10,852 bases of DNA from Limnohabitans sp. Rim8 (GCA_945877725.1 CAMDXR010000078.1:1-10852), one strand, 5' to 3'. Shown: positions 1 to 6,731, counted from the first letter of the stretch. Notes: a model not told the origin generated them from the sequence alone. Numbers and translations are program-made.

Positions 1-1
1 A

Positions 2-550
2 TACGTACCACATATTGTTGACCTACCATCTCCTACGAAAAACTATAGAGAACACTTTAACATTAGACCTGATCAGATTGTAATCGGTAGGCTGGGTGGT
101 TACTATACATTTGATTTAGACTTTGTTAAAAAAGCAGTTGAAAAACTTGTACTGCAGGATGAACGATTTGTATTCTTATTTTTAGGTACCGTACCCTTCA
201 TAACACACCCCCGTGTACACTATATTACCGAGACTGGTGACCCGCAGAAGAAGTCTAACTTTATTAACACGTGTGATGCAATGCTTCATGCTAGACAACG
301 CGGTGAAAGTTTCGGTCTCTCAATTGCTGAATTTCTATCTCAAAACAAACCTGTACTAGCATGGGAAAACGGTCACGATTTAAACCATCTTGAAATGTTA
401 AAAGACTCGGGCACTCTTTATAACGAAGGTAACTTAATTGAGAAACTAACCAACATTCAAGAGATAAATAATGAAGAATGGTATAGACGTGTAGAAGCTT
501 TCAAGCCTGAATCTGTTATGAAGAAATTTAATGAGGTATTTTTATTATGA
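2..550 (+). CDS. GT-B fold glycosyltransferase, C-terminal part (5'-partial)
   Basis: The reading frame is open from the left edge, so the start lies outside; 182 residues are visible. It likely transfers a sugar from a nucleotide-sugar donor in surface-glycan synthesis. The segment VIGRLGGYY (about residues 27-35) looks like the start of the C-terminal Rossmann domain of GT1/GT4-type enzymes. CDAMLHARQRGESFGLSIAE (91-110) contains the donor-binding EX7E motif (E102 and E110 of the visible part), followed by the usual strand with NKPVLAW. The first in-window Met (position 281) falls in the middle of this domain and is not the real start. The stop overlaps the next start by 4 nt (ATGA), so the genes are co-translated. 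The DNA is AT-rich, unlike the window after about 1950. Acceptor and donor cannot be told. GT class is fairly sure; exact family is not. Confidence 0.78.
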   Translation, partial: YVPHIVDLPSPTKNYREHFNIRPDQIVIGRLGGYYTFDLDFVKKAVEKLVLQDERFVFLFLGTVPFITHPRVHYITETGDPQKKSNFINTCDAMLHARQRGESFGLSIAEFLSQNKPVLAWENGHDLNHLEMLKDSGTLYNEGNLIEKLTNIQEINNEEWYRRVEAFKPESVMKKFNEVFLL

Positions 551-1020
551 GTGAGTATCAAAACGTAGTTTTTAAGAAAGTTACGACATTACAAGAGGCA
601 GAAATGCTTCGCGTCATCCGTAATACTTGCAAAGACTATATGACTCGAAGCAATGCACATATTACCGAAGATCAGCAGAAGGAATGGTTTCTTTCTGCTC
701 ATGAAAAATATAATTTATTTCTCGCGTATGAAATTCAGCATGGTGCATGTATTGTTGATGTTGGGTATGGATTAGTACACAAGAATGCAGATGAATCGTT
801 GTTAACAGGTGGTCTACTACCTGGTTACAGAGGTAAAGGTATTGGTCAATTGCTGTTTAAATTCTTGTTGAATTCCTGCGATGGATCAAAGCCTGTAAGG
901 TTAGAAGTTTTAAAATCGAACACTAAGGCGTTCATCGTTTATATCAAGCTAGGGTTTGAGGTCATCGGTGAAACAGACAAAATCTATCACATGGAGTATA
1001 AGTATGATTCCCCTATTTAA
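547..1020 (+). CDS. GNAT-family N-acetyltransferase
   Basis: This 157-residue protein has normal length for a single GNAT domain, which transfers an acetyl group from acetyl-CoA to an amine. The acetyl-CoA pyrophosphate loop is LPGYRGKGIG (R95-G-K-G-I-G100), preceded by the beta4 strand with GGLLPG and followed by an amphipathic helix. The C-terminal part has the usual N-x-x-A...Y-x-x-x-GF pattern (SNTKAFIVYIKLGFEVIGE). The ATG overlaps the glycosyltransferase stop by 4 nt, with GAGG at 533-536 as a plausible ribosome site. The end overlaps the aminotransferase start by 17 nt. Sitting next to a sugar aminotransferase, it may acetylate the amino sugar that enzyme makes, as PseH or FdtC-type enzymes do; that is inference from context. 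Fold assignment is confident, substrate is not. Confidence 0.8.
   Translation: MSEYQNVVFKKVTTLQEAEMLRVIRNTCKDYMTRSNAHITEDQQKEWFLSAHEKYNLFLAYEIQHGACIVDVGYGLVHKNADESLLTGGLLPGYRGKGIGQLLFKFLLNSCDGSKPVRLEVLKSNTKAFIVYIKLGFEVIGETDKIYHMEYKYDSPI
993..996 (+). promoter_or_regulatory. Ribosome binding site for the aminotransferase gene
   Basis: GGAG lies 7 nt before the ATG at 1004. It supports that start over the in-frame upstream Met at 956, whose extra 16 residues lie entirely inside the GNAT gene and do not resemble the family N-terminus. From 1004 the protein begins MIPLFKVRMS, which is typical of DegT-family enzymes. Confidence 0.55.
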
Positions 1021-2056
1021 AGTAAGAATGTCAGATCGGGCTAGCGAAGATGTCGCCCAAGTCCTTGCATCTGGTTTTATCGGTCAAGGTACAGTTGTTG
1101 ATCAATTTGAAGATCAACTTTGGGTTGCATTAGGTACAAGAACCAAACCTGTAACGGTTAACTCGTGTACAGCGGCTATTGATCTCGCTCTTGAACTAAT
1201 CAATCTCCAACCTGGTGATGAAGTTATTACAACTCCTCAAACTTGCTTTGCAACGAACGTAGGTCCAATTCACCGCGGCGCAGTAATCAAGTGGGCAGAT
1301 ATCGACCCGTTTACAGGTTTAATTGATCCTATATCTGTAAAGAAACTTATTACTCCAAAGACTAAAGCTATTATTGGTGTAAACTGGGCAGGTAAATTCT
1401 GTGATTATGCCGCTCTTAAGAAGCACGGTATTCCAGTCATTGAAGATGCTGCGCATTCCTGGGAAAGCTTTATTGAAGATAAAAATAGCTTGGATAGAGG
1501 CGACTATATCTGCTATAGCTTCCAGGCTATTAAGTTCCTTACCGCAGGTGATGGTGGTATTCTTGTTTGCCCTAAGAAAGATATTCCTGTTGCAAAGATG
1601 TTAAGATGGTATGGTTTAGATCGTACTAAAAATGAATCTTTCCGTTGTACTCAAAATATTACACGCGCAGGATTTAAATATCACATGAATAACATTAACG
1701 CTGCAATTGGTATAGCTAATATTCCTGAAGCAGCTGAATCTGTTATTAAGGCAAGAGAAAATAGTGCATTCTACATTAAGCATGTACACAATAAGAATTA
1801 CATTCTACCGCAATGGGATGAAAAACACTCTTACTGGTTATTCAGTATGCATATTCTACAAAACAAACGCGATCAGTTTGTTAGATATATGAGGGAATTT
1901 GGCGTTGAAGCTAGCCCAGTTCATTTTAGGAATGATCAATATGATTGTACTGCACAATACTCACCCTGCCGCACACCCTGCTGTCAACGTACTTTTCAAC
2001 ACACACACCATGAACAACACCACTGCTTCCTACGTCCGATCCGGTCGCGCCCCTGA
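1004..2056 (+). CDS. DegT/DnrJ/EryC1/StrS-type PLP aminotransferase, C-terminus lost at a junction
   Basis: Family members are PLP-dependent aminotransferases that usually put an amino group on a keto-sugar nucleotide. Visible marks in order: N-terminal IPLFKV, the SGFIGQG turn, VNSCTAA (PLP phosphate binding), PGDEVITTPQT, IEDAAHS with the PLP-contacting Asp, and SFQAIKFLTAGDGG with the Schiff-base lysine at about K177. RWYGLDR, FKYHMNNINAAIG and SYWLFSM follow. VHFRNDQYDC (about residues 305-314) matches the family's conserved 'RVHERND' region. After about position 1950 similarity stops: the frame runs on through the rph leader and the first codons of rph in another frame, giving a Cys/His/Pro-rich tail with no family likeness. 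About 50 C-terminal residues are missing. Upstream is AT-rich, downstream GC-rich. It is either a gene broken by recombination or one half of a chimeric join. Family call is strong; the coordinate of the real end is not. Confidence 0.82.
   Translation: MIPLFKVRMSDRASEDVAQVLASGFIGQGTVVDQFEDQLWVALGTRTKPVTVNSCTAAIDLALELINLQPGDEVITTPQTCFATNVGPIHRGAVIKWADIDPFTGLIDPISVKKLITPKTKAIIGVNWAGKFCDYAALKKHGIPVIEDAAHSWESFIEDKNSLDRGDYICYSFQAIKFLTAGDGGILVCPKKDIPVAKMLRWYGLDRTKNESFRCTQNITRAGFKYHMNNINAAIGIANIPEAAESVIKARENSAFYIKHVHNKNYILPQWDEKHSYWLFSMHILQNKRDQFVRYMREFGVEASPVHFRNDQYDCTAQYSPCRTPCCQRTFQHTHHEQHHCFLRPIRSRP
1944..1965. other. Composition and homology breakpoint
   Basis: Left of here the DNA is AT-rich and encodes a DegT aminotransferase. 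Right of here it is the C/A-rich leader of a betaproteobacterial rph gene that starts at 2010. The break falls within or beside a short inverted repeat, ATTGT (1944-1948) and ACAAT (1954-1958). The exact base cannot be fixed by eye. No integrase, transposase, tRNA end or terminal repeat is visible at the join. Confidence 0.6.
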
Positions 2057-2771
2057 TGCTTTGCGCCCAGTTCGTATCACCCGTGGATACACAGTGCATG
2101 CCGAGGGCTCGGTCCTGATTGAGTTTGGGCAGACCCGTGTTTTGTGCACCGCCTCAGTCGAAGAAAAAGTGCCCGGCCACAAAAAAGGCAGTGGCGAAGG
2201 CTGGGTCACGGCTGAATACGGCATGTTGCCCCGGGCAACGCACACTCGGGGTGACCGCGAAGCGGCTCGCGGCAAACAAAGTGGTCGGACGCAGGAAATA
2301 CAACGTCTGATTGGCCGATCATTACGGGCAGTCTTTGACCTGAAAAAATTGGGCGAACGCACCATTCACCTTGACTGCGACGTGCTTCAAGCCGACGGTG
2401 GCACCCGCACGGCCAGTATCACGGGCGCTTTTGTTGCGGCACAGGATGCCGTCAATTGGTTAATTGCCACGGGTAAATTGTCAGAAACGCCTATTCTTGA
2501 GCGAGTTGCAGCCATTTCTGTGGGGCTAAAAGACGGCACCCCATTGCTCGATCTGGACTACCCCGAAGACTCTGCTTGCGATACCGACATGAATGTGGTC
2601 ATGACAGGCGCTGGCCATTTTGTGGAGGTGCAGGGCACCGCTGAAGGCGTGGCCTTTACCCGAGTGGAGATGGACCGTATGCTGGCCTTGGCCGAAAAAG
2701 GCATTGCCCAACTGGTGCAACTGCAAAAACACGCGCACGACGAACCGAAGACCCTGACGTTCACCGCCTGA
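2010..2771 (+). CDS. rph: Ribonuclease PH
   Basis: RNase PH is a phosphorolytic 3'->5' exoribonuclease that trims tRNA precursors; it works as a hexamer in the cytoplasm. At 253 residues the length is close to the usual 240-250. The sequence is canonical: SGRAPDALRPV near the N-terminus, EGSVLIEFGQTRVLCTASVE (about 32-51), the signature GDREAARGKQSGRTQEIQRL (81-100), and the phosphate-site GGTRTASITGA (130-140). The acidic metal-site region is LLDLDYPEDSACDTDMN, followed by EVQGTAEG. The ATG at 2010 is chosen because the in-frame extension to a TTG at 1899 would read across the junction and is not RNase PH-like. No clear Shine-Dalgarno site precedes it, and only about 50 nt of matching host-type DNA remain upstream, so the native promoter or upstream gene may be absent. 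It heads rph-rdgB-hemW, with a 19-nt gap to rdgB. Confidence 0.97.
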   Translation: MNNTTASYVRSGRAPDALRPVRITRGYTVHAEGSVLIEFGQTRVLCTASVEEKVPGHKKGSGEGWVTAEYGMLPRATHTRGDREAARGKQSGRTQEIQRLIGRSLRAVFDLKKLGERTIHLDCDVLQADGGTRTASITGAFVAAQDAVNWLIATGKLSETPILERVAAISVGLKDGTPLLDLDYPEDSACDTDMNVVMTGAGHFVEVQGTAEGVAFTRVEMDRMLALAEKGIAQLVQLQKHAHDEPKTLTFTA

Positions 2772-2790
2772 AGTTCAAACGTTTACGTGC

Positions 2791-3405
2791 ATGAAAATCG
2801 TTCTCGCTTCCAACAACGCTGGCAAATTGGCCGAACTCCAAACCCTGTTTGCCCCTTTGCACATGAGCTTGGTGCGCCAATCCGAGTTGAACATTTCAGA
2901 AGCTGAAGAGCCTTTCAAAACCTTTGTTGAAAACGCCTTAGCCAAAGCCCGCCATGCGGCACGGCACAGTGGCTTGCCGGCTTTGGCCGATGACGCAGGC
3001 TTGTGCGTGGATGCTTTTGGGGGGCAGCCGGGCGTTGATACGGCTTATTACGCCACCCGCTTTGGGTACCCCAAAAGCGATGACAACAACGTGACCGCAT
3101 TGCTTGAGCAGATGCACGATGTCGCTAATCGCCGTGCTGCCATGGTCAGCACCTTGGTGGCTGTGCGCAGTGCAGAAGACCCCGAGCCACTGATTGCCGT
3201 GGGTCGGGTGGTGGGTGAGATTACCCGCGAACGCCGAGGTACCAACGGCTTTGGTTTTGACCCCATCATGTATTTGCCACAGTTTGGGCAAACATTTGCC
3301 GAATTGCCTGTCGAGGTAAAAAACGCCAACAGCCATCGAGGGAGGGCTGCGCAGGCCATGCTAGCGCTGATGCGCGAGCGCTGGATGGACGCCCTCTCAG
3401 CATGA
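2791..3405 (+). CDS. rdgB: XTP/dITP pyrophosphatase (RdgB/HAM1 family)
   Basis: This enzyme hydrolyses dITP, dXTP and ITP to monophosphates and pyrophosphate, keeping deaminated purines out of DNA and RNA. At 204 residues it is full length. Visible motifs are SNNAGKLAEL (7-16, with nucleotide-binding K12), EEPFKTFVENALAKA (39-53), ALADDAGLCVD (64-74, with catalytic Asp about D68), GTNGFGFDPIMY and the C-terminal SHRGRAAQAM, all standard for the family. A short insert with KSDDNN after the GVDTAYYATRFG stretch is of the kind I recall from betaproteobacterial members. The start lies 19 nt after rph, and the stop overlaps the hemW start by 4 nt (ATGA), so the three genes form one operon. No unusual residue was seen. 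Confidence 0.96.
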   Translation: MKIVLASNNAGKLAELQTLFAPLHMSLVRQSELNISEAEEPFKTFVENALAKARHAARHSGLPALADDAGLCVDAFGGQPGVDTAYYATRFGYPKSDDNNVTALLEQMHDVANRRAAMVSTLVAVRSAEDPEPLIAVGRVVGEITRERRGTNGFGFDPIMYLPQFGQTFAELPVEVKNANSHRGRAAQAMLALMRERWMDALSA

Positions 3406-4613
3406 GTCAGCCCATGGACCCGGTGCATGCGATGCGCCCAGGCTTGTTGCAGCTAACCAATTTGCCTCCACTTTCGCTTTATGTGCACTTGCCTTGGTGC
3501 ATCAAAAAATGTCCGTATTGCGACTTCAACTCCCACGAGTTTAGGGAAGGGGCCGATGCTGCCTCTACAGAGGGCACCTATATCCAGGCGCTGTTTGCCG
3601 ATCTAGAGGCCAGTTTGCCGCTGATTTGGGGGCGCAGTATCCAGACCGTTTTCTTGGGCGGGGGAACCCCCAGCTTGTTTTCTCCGGACGCAATTGACCA
3701 ATTGATCTCGGGCATCCGAGCCCGTCTGCGCCTTGCTCCCGATGCCGAAATTACCATGGAAGCCAACCCAGGCACCTTCGAGAAAGACCGTTTCAAGGCG
3801 TTCCGGCAAGCGGGCATCACGCGCCTCTCTGTGGGCGTGCAGAGTTTTGACAATGCACACCTGAAGGCCTTGGGCCGAGTGCACGACCGGGACCAAGCGC
3901 TGGCCGCTGTGAGCGAAGCGGCACAAGTGTTTGATACCTTCAACCTGGACCTGATGTACGCGCTGCCTGGCCAGACACTTGATGGGCTGACTCAAGACAT
4001 GCGGACTGCTTTGGATTTTGCGCCGCCGCACATCTCGATCTATCACCTCACGATTGAGCCCAACACCGTGTTTGCCAAGTTCCCTCCCAACTTGCCCGAA
4101 GACGATCTGGCTTATGAAATGATGGACCGCATCACCGAGTTGACCGAGGCTCATGGATTGGGCAGATACGAGGTATCGGCCTATGCCAAGCCGGGGCACC
4201 AGTGCAGCCATAACCTGAACTATTGGCAGTTTGGTGACTATCTGGGCATTGGAGCAGGGGCTCACAGCAAGCTGAGTTTCGCACACCGTGTGGTGCGGCA
4301 AGTGCGCTACCGGGAGCCCGCGCTTTACATGCAACAAGCCCTCAAAGGGGATCCTGTCACGCAAAACAACGAAGTATCGCGTCAGGATCTGCCGTTTGAA
4401 TTCATGCTCAATGCGTTGCGTCTACGCGATGGATTTGTTTTGGCTGACTATGTAGAAAGAACCGGTCTGCCCATGACCAGTGTGCAAAAGGCTTTGCAAG
4501 AAGCTGAAAACATGGGGCTGATTGGCCGTGATTTGCATCGGATTTGGCCGACAGTCAAGGGCTTCGATTTTTTGAGCGATTTACAGGCTTTGTTTTTGTC
4601 AGCTGAAGACTGA
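3402..4613 (+). CDS. hemW: Radical-SAM heme chaperone HemW (HemN-like)
   Basis: HemW is related to the oxygen-independent coproporphyrinogen III oxidase HemN but is generally regarded as a heme-binding chaperone that inserts heme into respiratory proteins. This copy has 403 residues, slightly long at the N-terminus. The 4Fe-4S/SAM motif is WCIKKCPYCDFNSH, with C33, C37 and C40. It has the HemW-type CPYCDF and lacks the further Cys typical of true HemN. GGGTPSLF (86-93) is the SAM-binding glycine stretch, EANPGTFE and SVGVQSFD follow, and HNLNYWQFGDYLGIGAGAHS is a HemW hallmark. The C-terminal winged-helix-like HemN_C domain is present (FEFMLNALRLRDGF). The ATG at 3402 overlaps the rdgB stop; a later Met at codon 5 or 11 is possible because the conserved core starts near residue 24. 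It converges on the regulator at 4687-5055. Confidence 0.95.
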   Translation: MSQPMDPVHAMRPGLLQLTNLPPLSLYVHLPWCIKKCPYCDFNSHEFREGADAASTEGTYIQALFADLEASLPLIWGRSIQTVFLGGGTPSLFSPDAIDQLISGIRARLRLAPDAEITMEANPGTFEKDRFKAFRQAGITRLSVGVQSFDNAHLKALGRVHDRDQALAAVSEAAQVFDTFNLDLMYALPGQTLDGLTQDMRTALDFAPPHISIYHLTIEPNTVFAKFPPNLPEDDLAYEMMDRITELTEAHGLGRYEVSAYAKPGHQCSHNLNYWQFGDYLGIGAGAHSKLSFAHRVVRQVRYREPALYMQQALKGDPVTQNNEVSRQDLPFEFMLNALRLRDGFVLADYVERTGLPMTSVQKALQEAENMGLIGRDLHRIWPTVKGFDFLSDLQALFLSAED

Positions 4614-4686
4614 AGGGGCCGCCCGAAAGATGAAACCTCACTTGGATCGCTGAGGCACTTTGAAAAAACTGGATTGAACCGGTGTT
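4614..4686. other. Convergent intergenic gap
   Basis: This is the space between the ends of hemW (plus) and the winged-helix regulator (minus). A 5-bp inverted pair CCTCA/TGAGG with a 10-nt loop lies at about 4634-4653 but is not followed by a T-run, so I do not call a terminator. Confidence 0.4.
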
Positions 4687-5055
4687 TTAAACGCTGGGTT
4701 CCACCTGGGCTTGCTGCATGAATTGCCCCAAATTGTTCAGGTAATCCAGAGCCAATTCTGTGGGTACAAGGAACTTGGCTCGGCGGTCACCCTCGCGGTT
4801 CAGGGTGCTTAACATTTCTTTCTCGCGCAAACGCGTGATGCGTTTATGCAAAGTAGCCGGAGAACCCAACGCAGCCAAATTGATGGCTTCCCGTACGGTC
4901 ATGGGATTTTTTTCGTGCCAACGCAAAACAACAGCTTCCAGCAGTGCGCTTTCATTGGCATCCATTTCTTTTCCAGCAGGCAGAAATTCAAAAGCAGATA
5001 CGAGCTGTAAAAAACGCAAATACGTTGATACAAAAGAGCTATTGTTGAGTTGCAT
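4687..5055 (-). CDS. MarR-like winged helix-turn-helix regulator
   Basis: A small DNA-binding protein of 122 residues from the ATG at 5055. An upstream GTG start at 5121 is possible but adds a basic AT-coded segment with no family likeness. The N-terminal helix (SFVSTYLRFLQLV) fits a dimerisation helix. The core TVREAINLAALGSPATLHKR is a helix-turn-helix with recognition helix at SPATLHKRITRLREKEML, followed by a MarR-type wing (LNREGDRRAKFLVPTE) with the conserved D-x-R pattern and a C-terminal helix. It is shorter than typical MarR proteins (about 140-160). Regulon and ligand cannot be read from the sequence. The palindrome at 5130-5146, about 75 nt upstream of the start, could be an operator for self-control; this is inference. 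The gene stands alone, convergent with hemW. Confidence 0.75.
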   Translation of the reverse strand: MQLNNSSFVSTYLRFLQLVSAFEFLPAGKEMDANESALLEAVVLRWHEKNPMTVREAINLAALGSPATLHKRITRLREKEMLSTLNREGDRRAKFLVPTELALDYLNNLGQFMQQAQVEPSV

Positions 5056-5095
5056 AACAGTTGATTTTATCGAATTTTTATAAATTAAACATTTT

Positions 5096-5368
5096 TTAAC
5101 TGCATACTTTGCAAAAAGCACAGCCGTTAAATACTAAATAAGTATTATAAATGAGTGTTTTTATTTCTGCAAACTCTTGCCGATTTTTTAAACGATAAGA
5201 GTTTATGACAGGTTCATAGCATGGGCTTAAAGCATGCCAAGCATTGACGGCAGGTGAAGATTTCAGCTCAGTGCGTTTGGCCACTAAACCATGCCTATTG
5301 GTTTCGAATTTATTGAACATGCTGAAAGCGGGGGGGATGAACGGTGCAAGCGAGTTGGATCGATCCAT
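5096..5368 (-). CDS. Hypothetical 90-aa ORF, doubtful
   Basis: I do not recognise this product. It starts with an ATG at 5368, directly after the LysR remnant stop (5372-5374), and ends upstream of the winged-helix gene. The predicted chain has three Cys near the C-terminus (one in SPCYEP, two in CAFCKVC), no signal peptide, no membrane helix and no family motif. The second half lies in AT-rich DNA and its composition looks non-protein-like. It may be a chance ORF or a piece of a decayed gene. Confidence 0.15.
   Translation of the reverse strand: MDRSNSLAPFIPPAFSMFNKFETNRHGLVAKRTELKSSPAVNAWHALSPCYEPVINSYRLKNRQEFAEIKTLIYNTYLVFNGCAFCKVCS
5130..5146. promoter_or_regulatory. Perfect inverted repeat, candidate operator
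   Basis: AATACT (5130-5135) and AGTATT (5141-5146) are exact reverse complements separated by AAATA. The size and AT-richness fit a binding site of a dimeric winged-helix repressor such as the adjacent gene product. In an AT-rich stretch a 6-bp stem can also occur by chance. Confidence 0.25.
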
Positions 5369-5371
5369 CGG

Positions 5372-5860
5372 TTAACTAGATGGTGGATGCACAGACAAGG
5401 CTTCTTGCAGAAACGCGTCGAACAAGCGTTGTGCGGGCAGTGACAAAGGTTCATCCGCACGAGAAAAGATGTGAATCGTGGTTGCAGGCAACCTGTCTTG
5501 TAACTGCAGTGCTACCAAACCCATTCGCGGTCCATGCGCTTCATAAAAGCGCTTGGGAACGATGGCCAAACTGTCCATGTTGGGAAGTATGGCCAATAAA
5601 GTGGAAAAAGATTCACAGCCCAAGGTGACTTGCGGGGCGGGCAGATCCCTTTTTTCAAAGCCAAGATGGACCGGATCACCGGGCCCTAAGAGAGGGCCTG
5701 ACAACAACCACGTCGCATCCACCAAGTCTTCAAGGGACTTGGCCTTGGCAAGGGGATGCCCCTTTTTGGCCTCAATGATCGAGGGACTGTCGATCAATGC
5801 ATGGGTATTTAAATCCCGCCCGATCCCTGCGGGCGGATATTGACTTGACCACGAGGGTGA
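5372..5860 (-). pseudogene. LysR-type regulator remnant: effector-binding half only
   Basis: LysR-type regulators have an N-terminal helix-turn-helix (about 60 residues) and a C-terminal periplasmic-binding-protein-like effector domain, about 300 residues in all. Only about the last 155 residues are present. The frame is open from a stop at 5861-5863, and family-like sequence starts at YPPAGIGRDL (around 5839). It continues through IIEAKKGHPLAKAKSLEDLV, ATWLLSGP, CESFSTLLAIL, SLAIVPKRF and ends with AQRLFDAFLQEAL. The helix-turn-helix, linker and first subdomain are absent. Upstream there is only the tRNA-Ser terminator and tRNA, so they are not in another frame nearby. The only internal start is a poor TTG at 5797. 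A deletion has probably beheaded the gene; a functional short form is unlikely because no DNA-binding part remains. Family call strong, pseudogene status likely. Confidence 0.8.
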
Positions 5861-5874
5861 CTAATGCTTAACTG

Positions 5875-5915
5875 AAAAAATAGAAAAACCCCAAGTAAAT
5901 TAATTACTTGGGGTT
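5875..5915 (-). terminator. Rho-independent terminator of tRNA-Ser
   Basis: A perfect 12-bp stem (5887-5898 with 5904-5915, arms AACCCCAAGTAA and its complement) has a 5-nt loop. On the minus strand it is followed by a T-rich tract (positions 5888 down to 5875, T5-CTA-T6). It sits 7 nt beyond the encoded CCA of the tRNA, so it most simply ends the tRNA transcript and shields the LysR remnant. Confidence 0.88.
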
Positions 5916-5922
5916 ATTTTAT

Positions 5923-6010
5923 TGGCGGAAGCGGTGAGATTCGAACTCACGGACCCTTTCGAGTCGCCGGTTTTCAAGACCGGTGCAATCGACCACTCTG
6001 CCACGCTTCC
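5923..6010 (-). tRNA. tRNA-Ser (anticodon UGA)
   Basis: An 88-nt gene including encoded 3' CCA. Acceptor arm GGAAGCG/CGCTTCC with discriminator G; anticodon stem CCGGT/ACCGG with loop CTTGAAA, so the anticodon is TGA (plus-strand 5974-5976) and it reads UCA/UCG-type serine codons. The long class II variable arm (GACTC-GAAA-GGGTC) marks it as serine type, and the T arm is GTGAG-TTCGAAT-CTCAC. It lies 61 nt after ureG, on the same strand, and is followed by a strong terminator. Confidence 0.97.
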
Positions 6011-6020
6011 TTGGGGCCTG

Positions 6021-6026
6021 ATTGTA
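6021..6026 (-). promoter_or_regulatory. Possible -10 box of tRNA-Ser
   Basis: On the minus strand TACAAT lies 10 nt before the tRNA 5' end, a suitable place for a -10 element. No good -35 hexamer was found 16-18 nt upstream, so the promoter may be weak or the tRNA may also be reached by transcription from ureG. Confidence 0.35.
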
Positions 6027-6071
6027 TCGATTTAAACCCCGGTTTTCCTTGGTGGCGTGACCAAAAGAAGC

Positions 6072-6731
6072 TTAAGCCTGCTGCAACATGCCCCGTTTTT
6101 CTATAAAAGCCACCACTTCGGCCAAGCCATCCAGAGTTTTCAGGTTGGTCATGACCCAGGGCCGCGTTTCGGGGTTCGGGCGCATGCGGCGGGTATCGGT
6201 GCGCATGACCTCTAAGTCGGCCCCCACATGGGGCGCCAAGTCGGTCTTGTTGATCACAAACAAGTCGCTTTTGGTGATGCCGGGGCCGCCCTTACGGGGA
6301 ATTTTTTCGCCAGCTGCCACGTCAATCACATAAATCGTCAAGTCACTCAATTCAGGGCTGAAGGTGGCGGCCAGGTTGTCGCCACCACTTTCTATGAAAA
6401 CCACGTCGGCGTTGGGAAACTTCTCCAGCATGCGGTCAATCGCTTCCAAGTTAATGGAGGCGTCTTCGCGGATGGCGGTGTGCGGACAACCGCCCGTCTC
6501 CACACCCATGATGCGTTCGGCGGGCAGCGCACCACTCACCGTGAGCAGGCGCTGGTCTTCTTTGGTGTAAATGTCGTTGGTGATGGCGACCAGGTCCCAG
6601 CGCTCGCGCATGTTTTTGCACAGCATTTCGAGCAAGGTGGTTTTGCCGGAACCCACTGGGCCGCCAATGCCAACCCGCAAGGGGGGTAGTTTTTGGGTAC
6701 GGTTCGGAATGTGGTGCAGGGGCGTGCTCAT
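6072..6731 (-). CDS. ureG: Urease accessory GTPase UreG
   Basis: UreG is a SIMIBI-class GTPase that uses GTP hydrolysis to hand nickel to apo-urease with UreF and UreD. It has 219 residues, with a short N-terminal lead before the G domain. The P-loop is GPVGSGKT (24-31). The nickel-binding Cys-Pro-His motif is in ETGGCPHTAIRED (C82, H84). FIESGGDNLAATFSPEL is the switch/Mg region, IDVAAGEKIPRKGGPGI is a UreG hallmark, and NKTD (161-164) gives guanine specificity. The start ATG overlaps the ureF stop by 4 nt. It is the last gene of the operon; no terminator follows directly, and tRNA-Ser lies 61 nt downstream on the same strand. Confidence 0.97.
   Translation of the reverse strand: MSTPLHHIPNRTQKLPPLRVGIGGPVGSGKTTLLEMLCKNMRERWDLVAITNDIYTKEDQRLLTVSGALPAERIMGVETGGCPHTAIREDASINLEAIDRMLEKFPNADVVFIESGGDNLAATFSPELSDLTIYVIDVAAGEKIPRKGGPGITKSDLFVINKTDLAPHVGADLEVMRTDTRRMRPNPETRPWVMTNLKTLDGLAEVVAFIEKRGMLQQA

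Larger units (their letters stand above)
5056..5371. other. AT-rich region between regulator and LysR remnant
   Basis: About 315 bases with no convincing gene. The first 150 bases next to the regulator are markedly AT-rich and probably hold its promoter. A palindrome sits at 5130-5146 and a weak 90-aa minus-strand ORF spans 5096-5368. I see no tRNA, known RNA motif or transposon end. The composition and lack of clear coding suggest decayed or regulatory DNA. Confidence 0.45.

Noticed and set aside
1899..2009. Extension of rph to an upstream TTG start
   Set aside because: The added 37 residues cross the composition break and do not resemble RNase PH. The ATG at 2010 gives the normal length.
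3603..4364. 253-codon minus-strand ORF opposite hemW
   Set aside because: Antisense shadow of hemW; no family features, no ribosome site and no operon context.
4634..4653. Hairpin CCTCA/TGAGG after hemW as a terminator
   Set aside because: Short stem, 10-nt loop, and A-rich rather than T-rich sequence follows.
5900..6010. Integrative-element attachment site at the tRNA-Ser 3' end
   Set aside because: No repeat of the tRNA end and no integrase gene are visible in the window; kept only as a possible history in the LysR finding.
6049..6064. Hairpin TTGGT/ACCAA between ureG and tRNA-Ser as an operon terminator
   Set aside because: The stem is only 5 bp and no T-run follows it on the minus strand.
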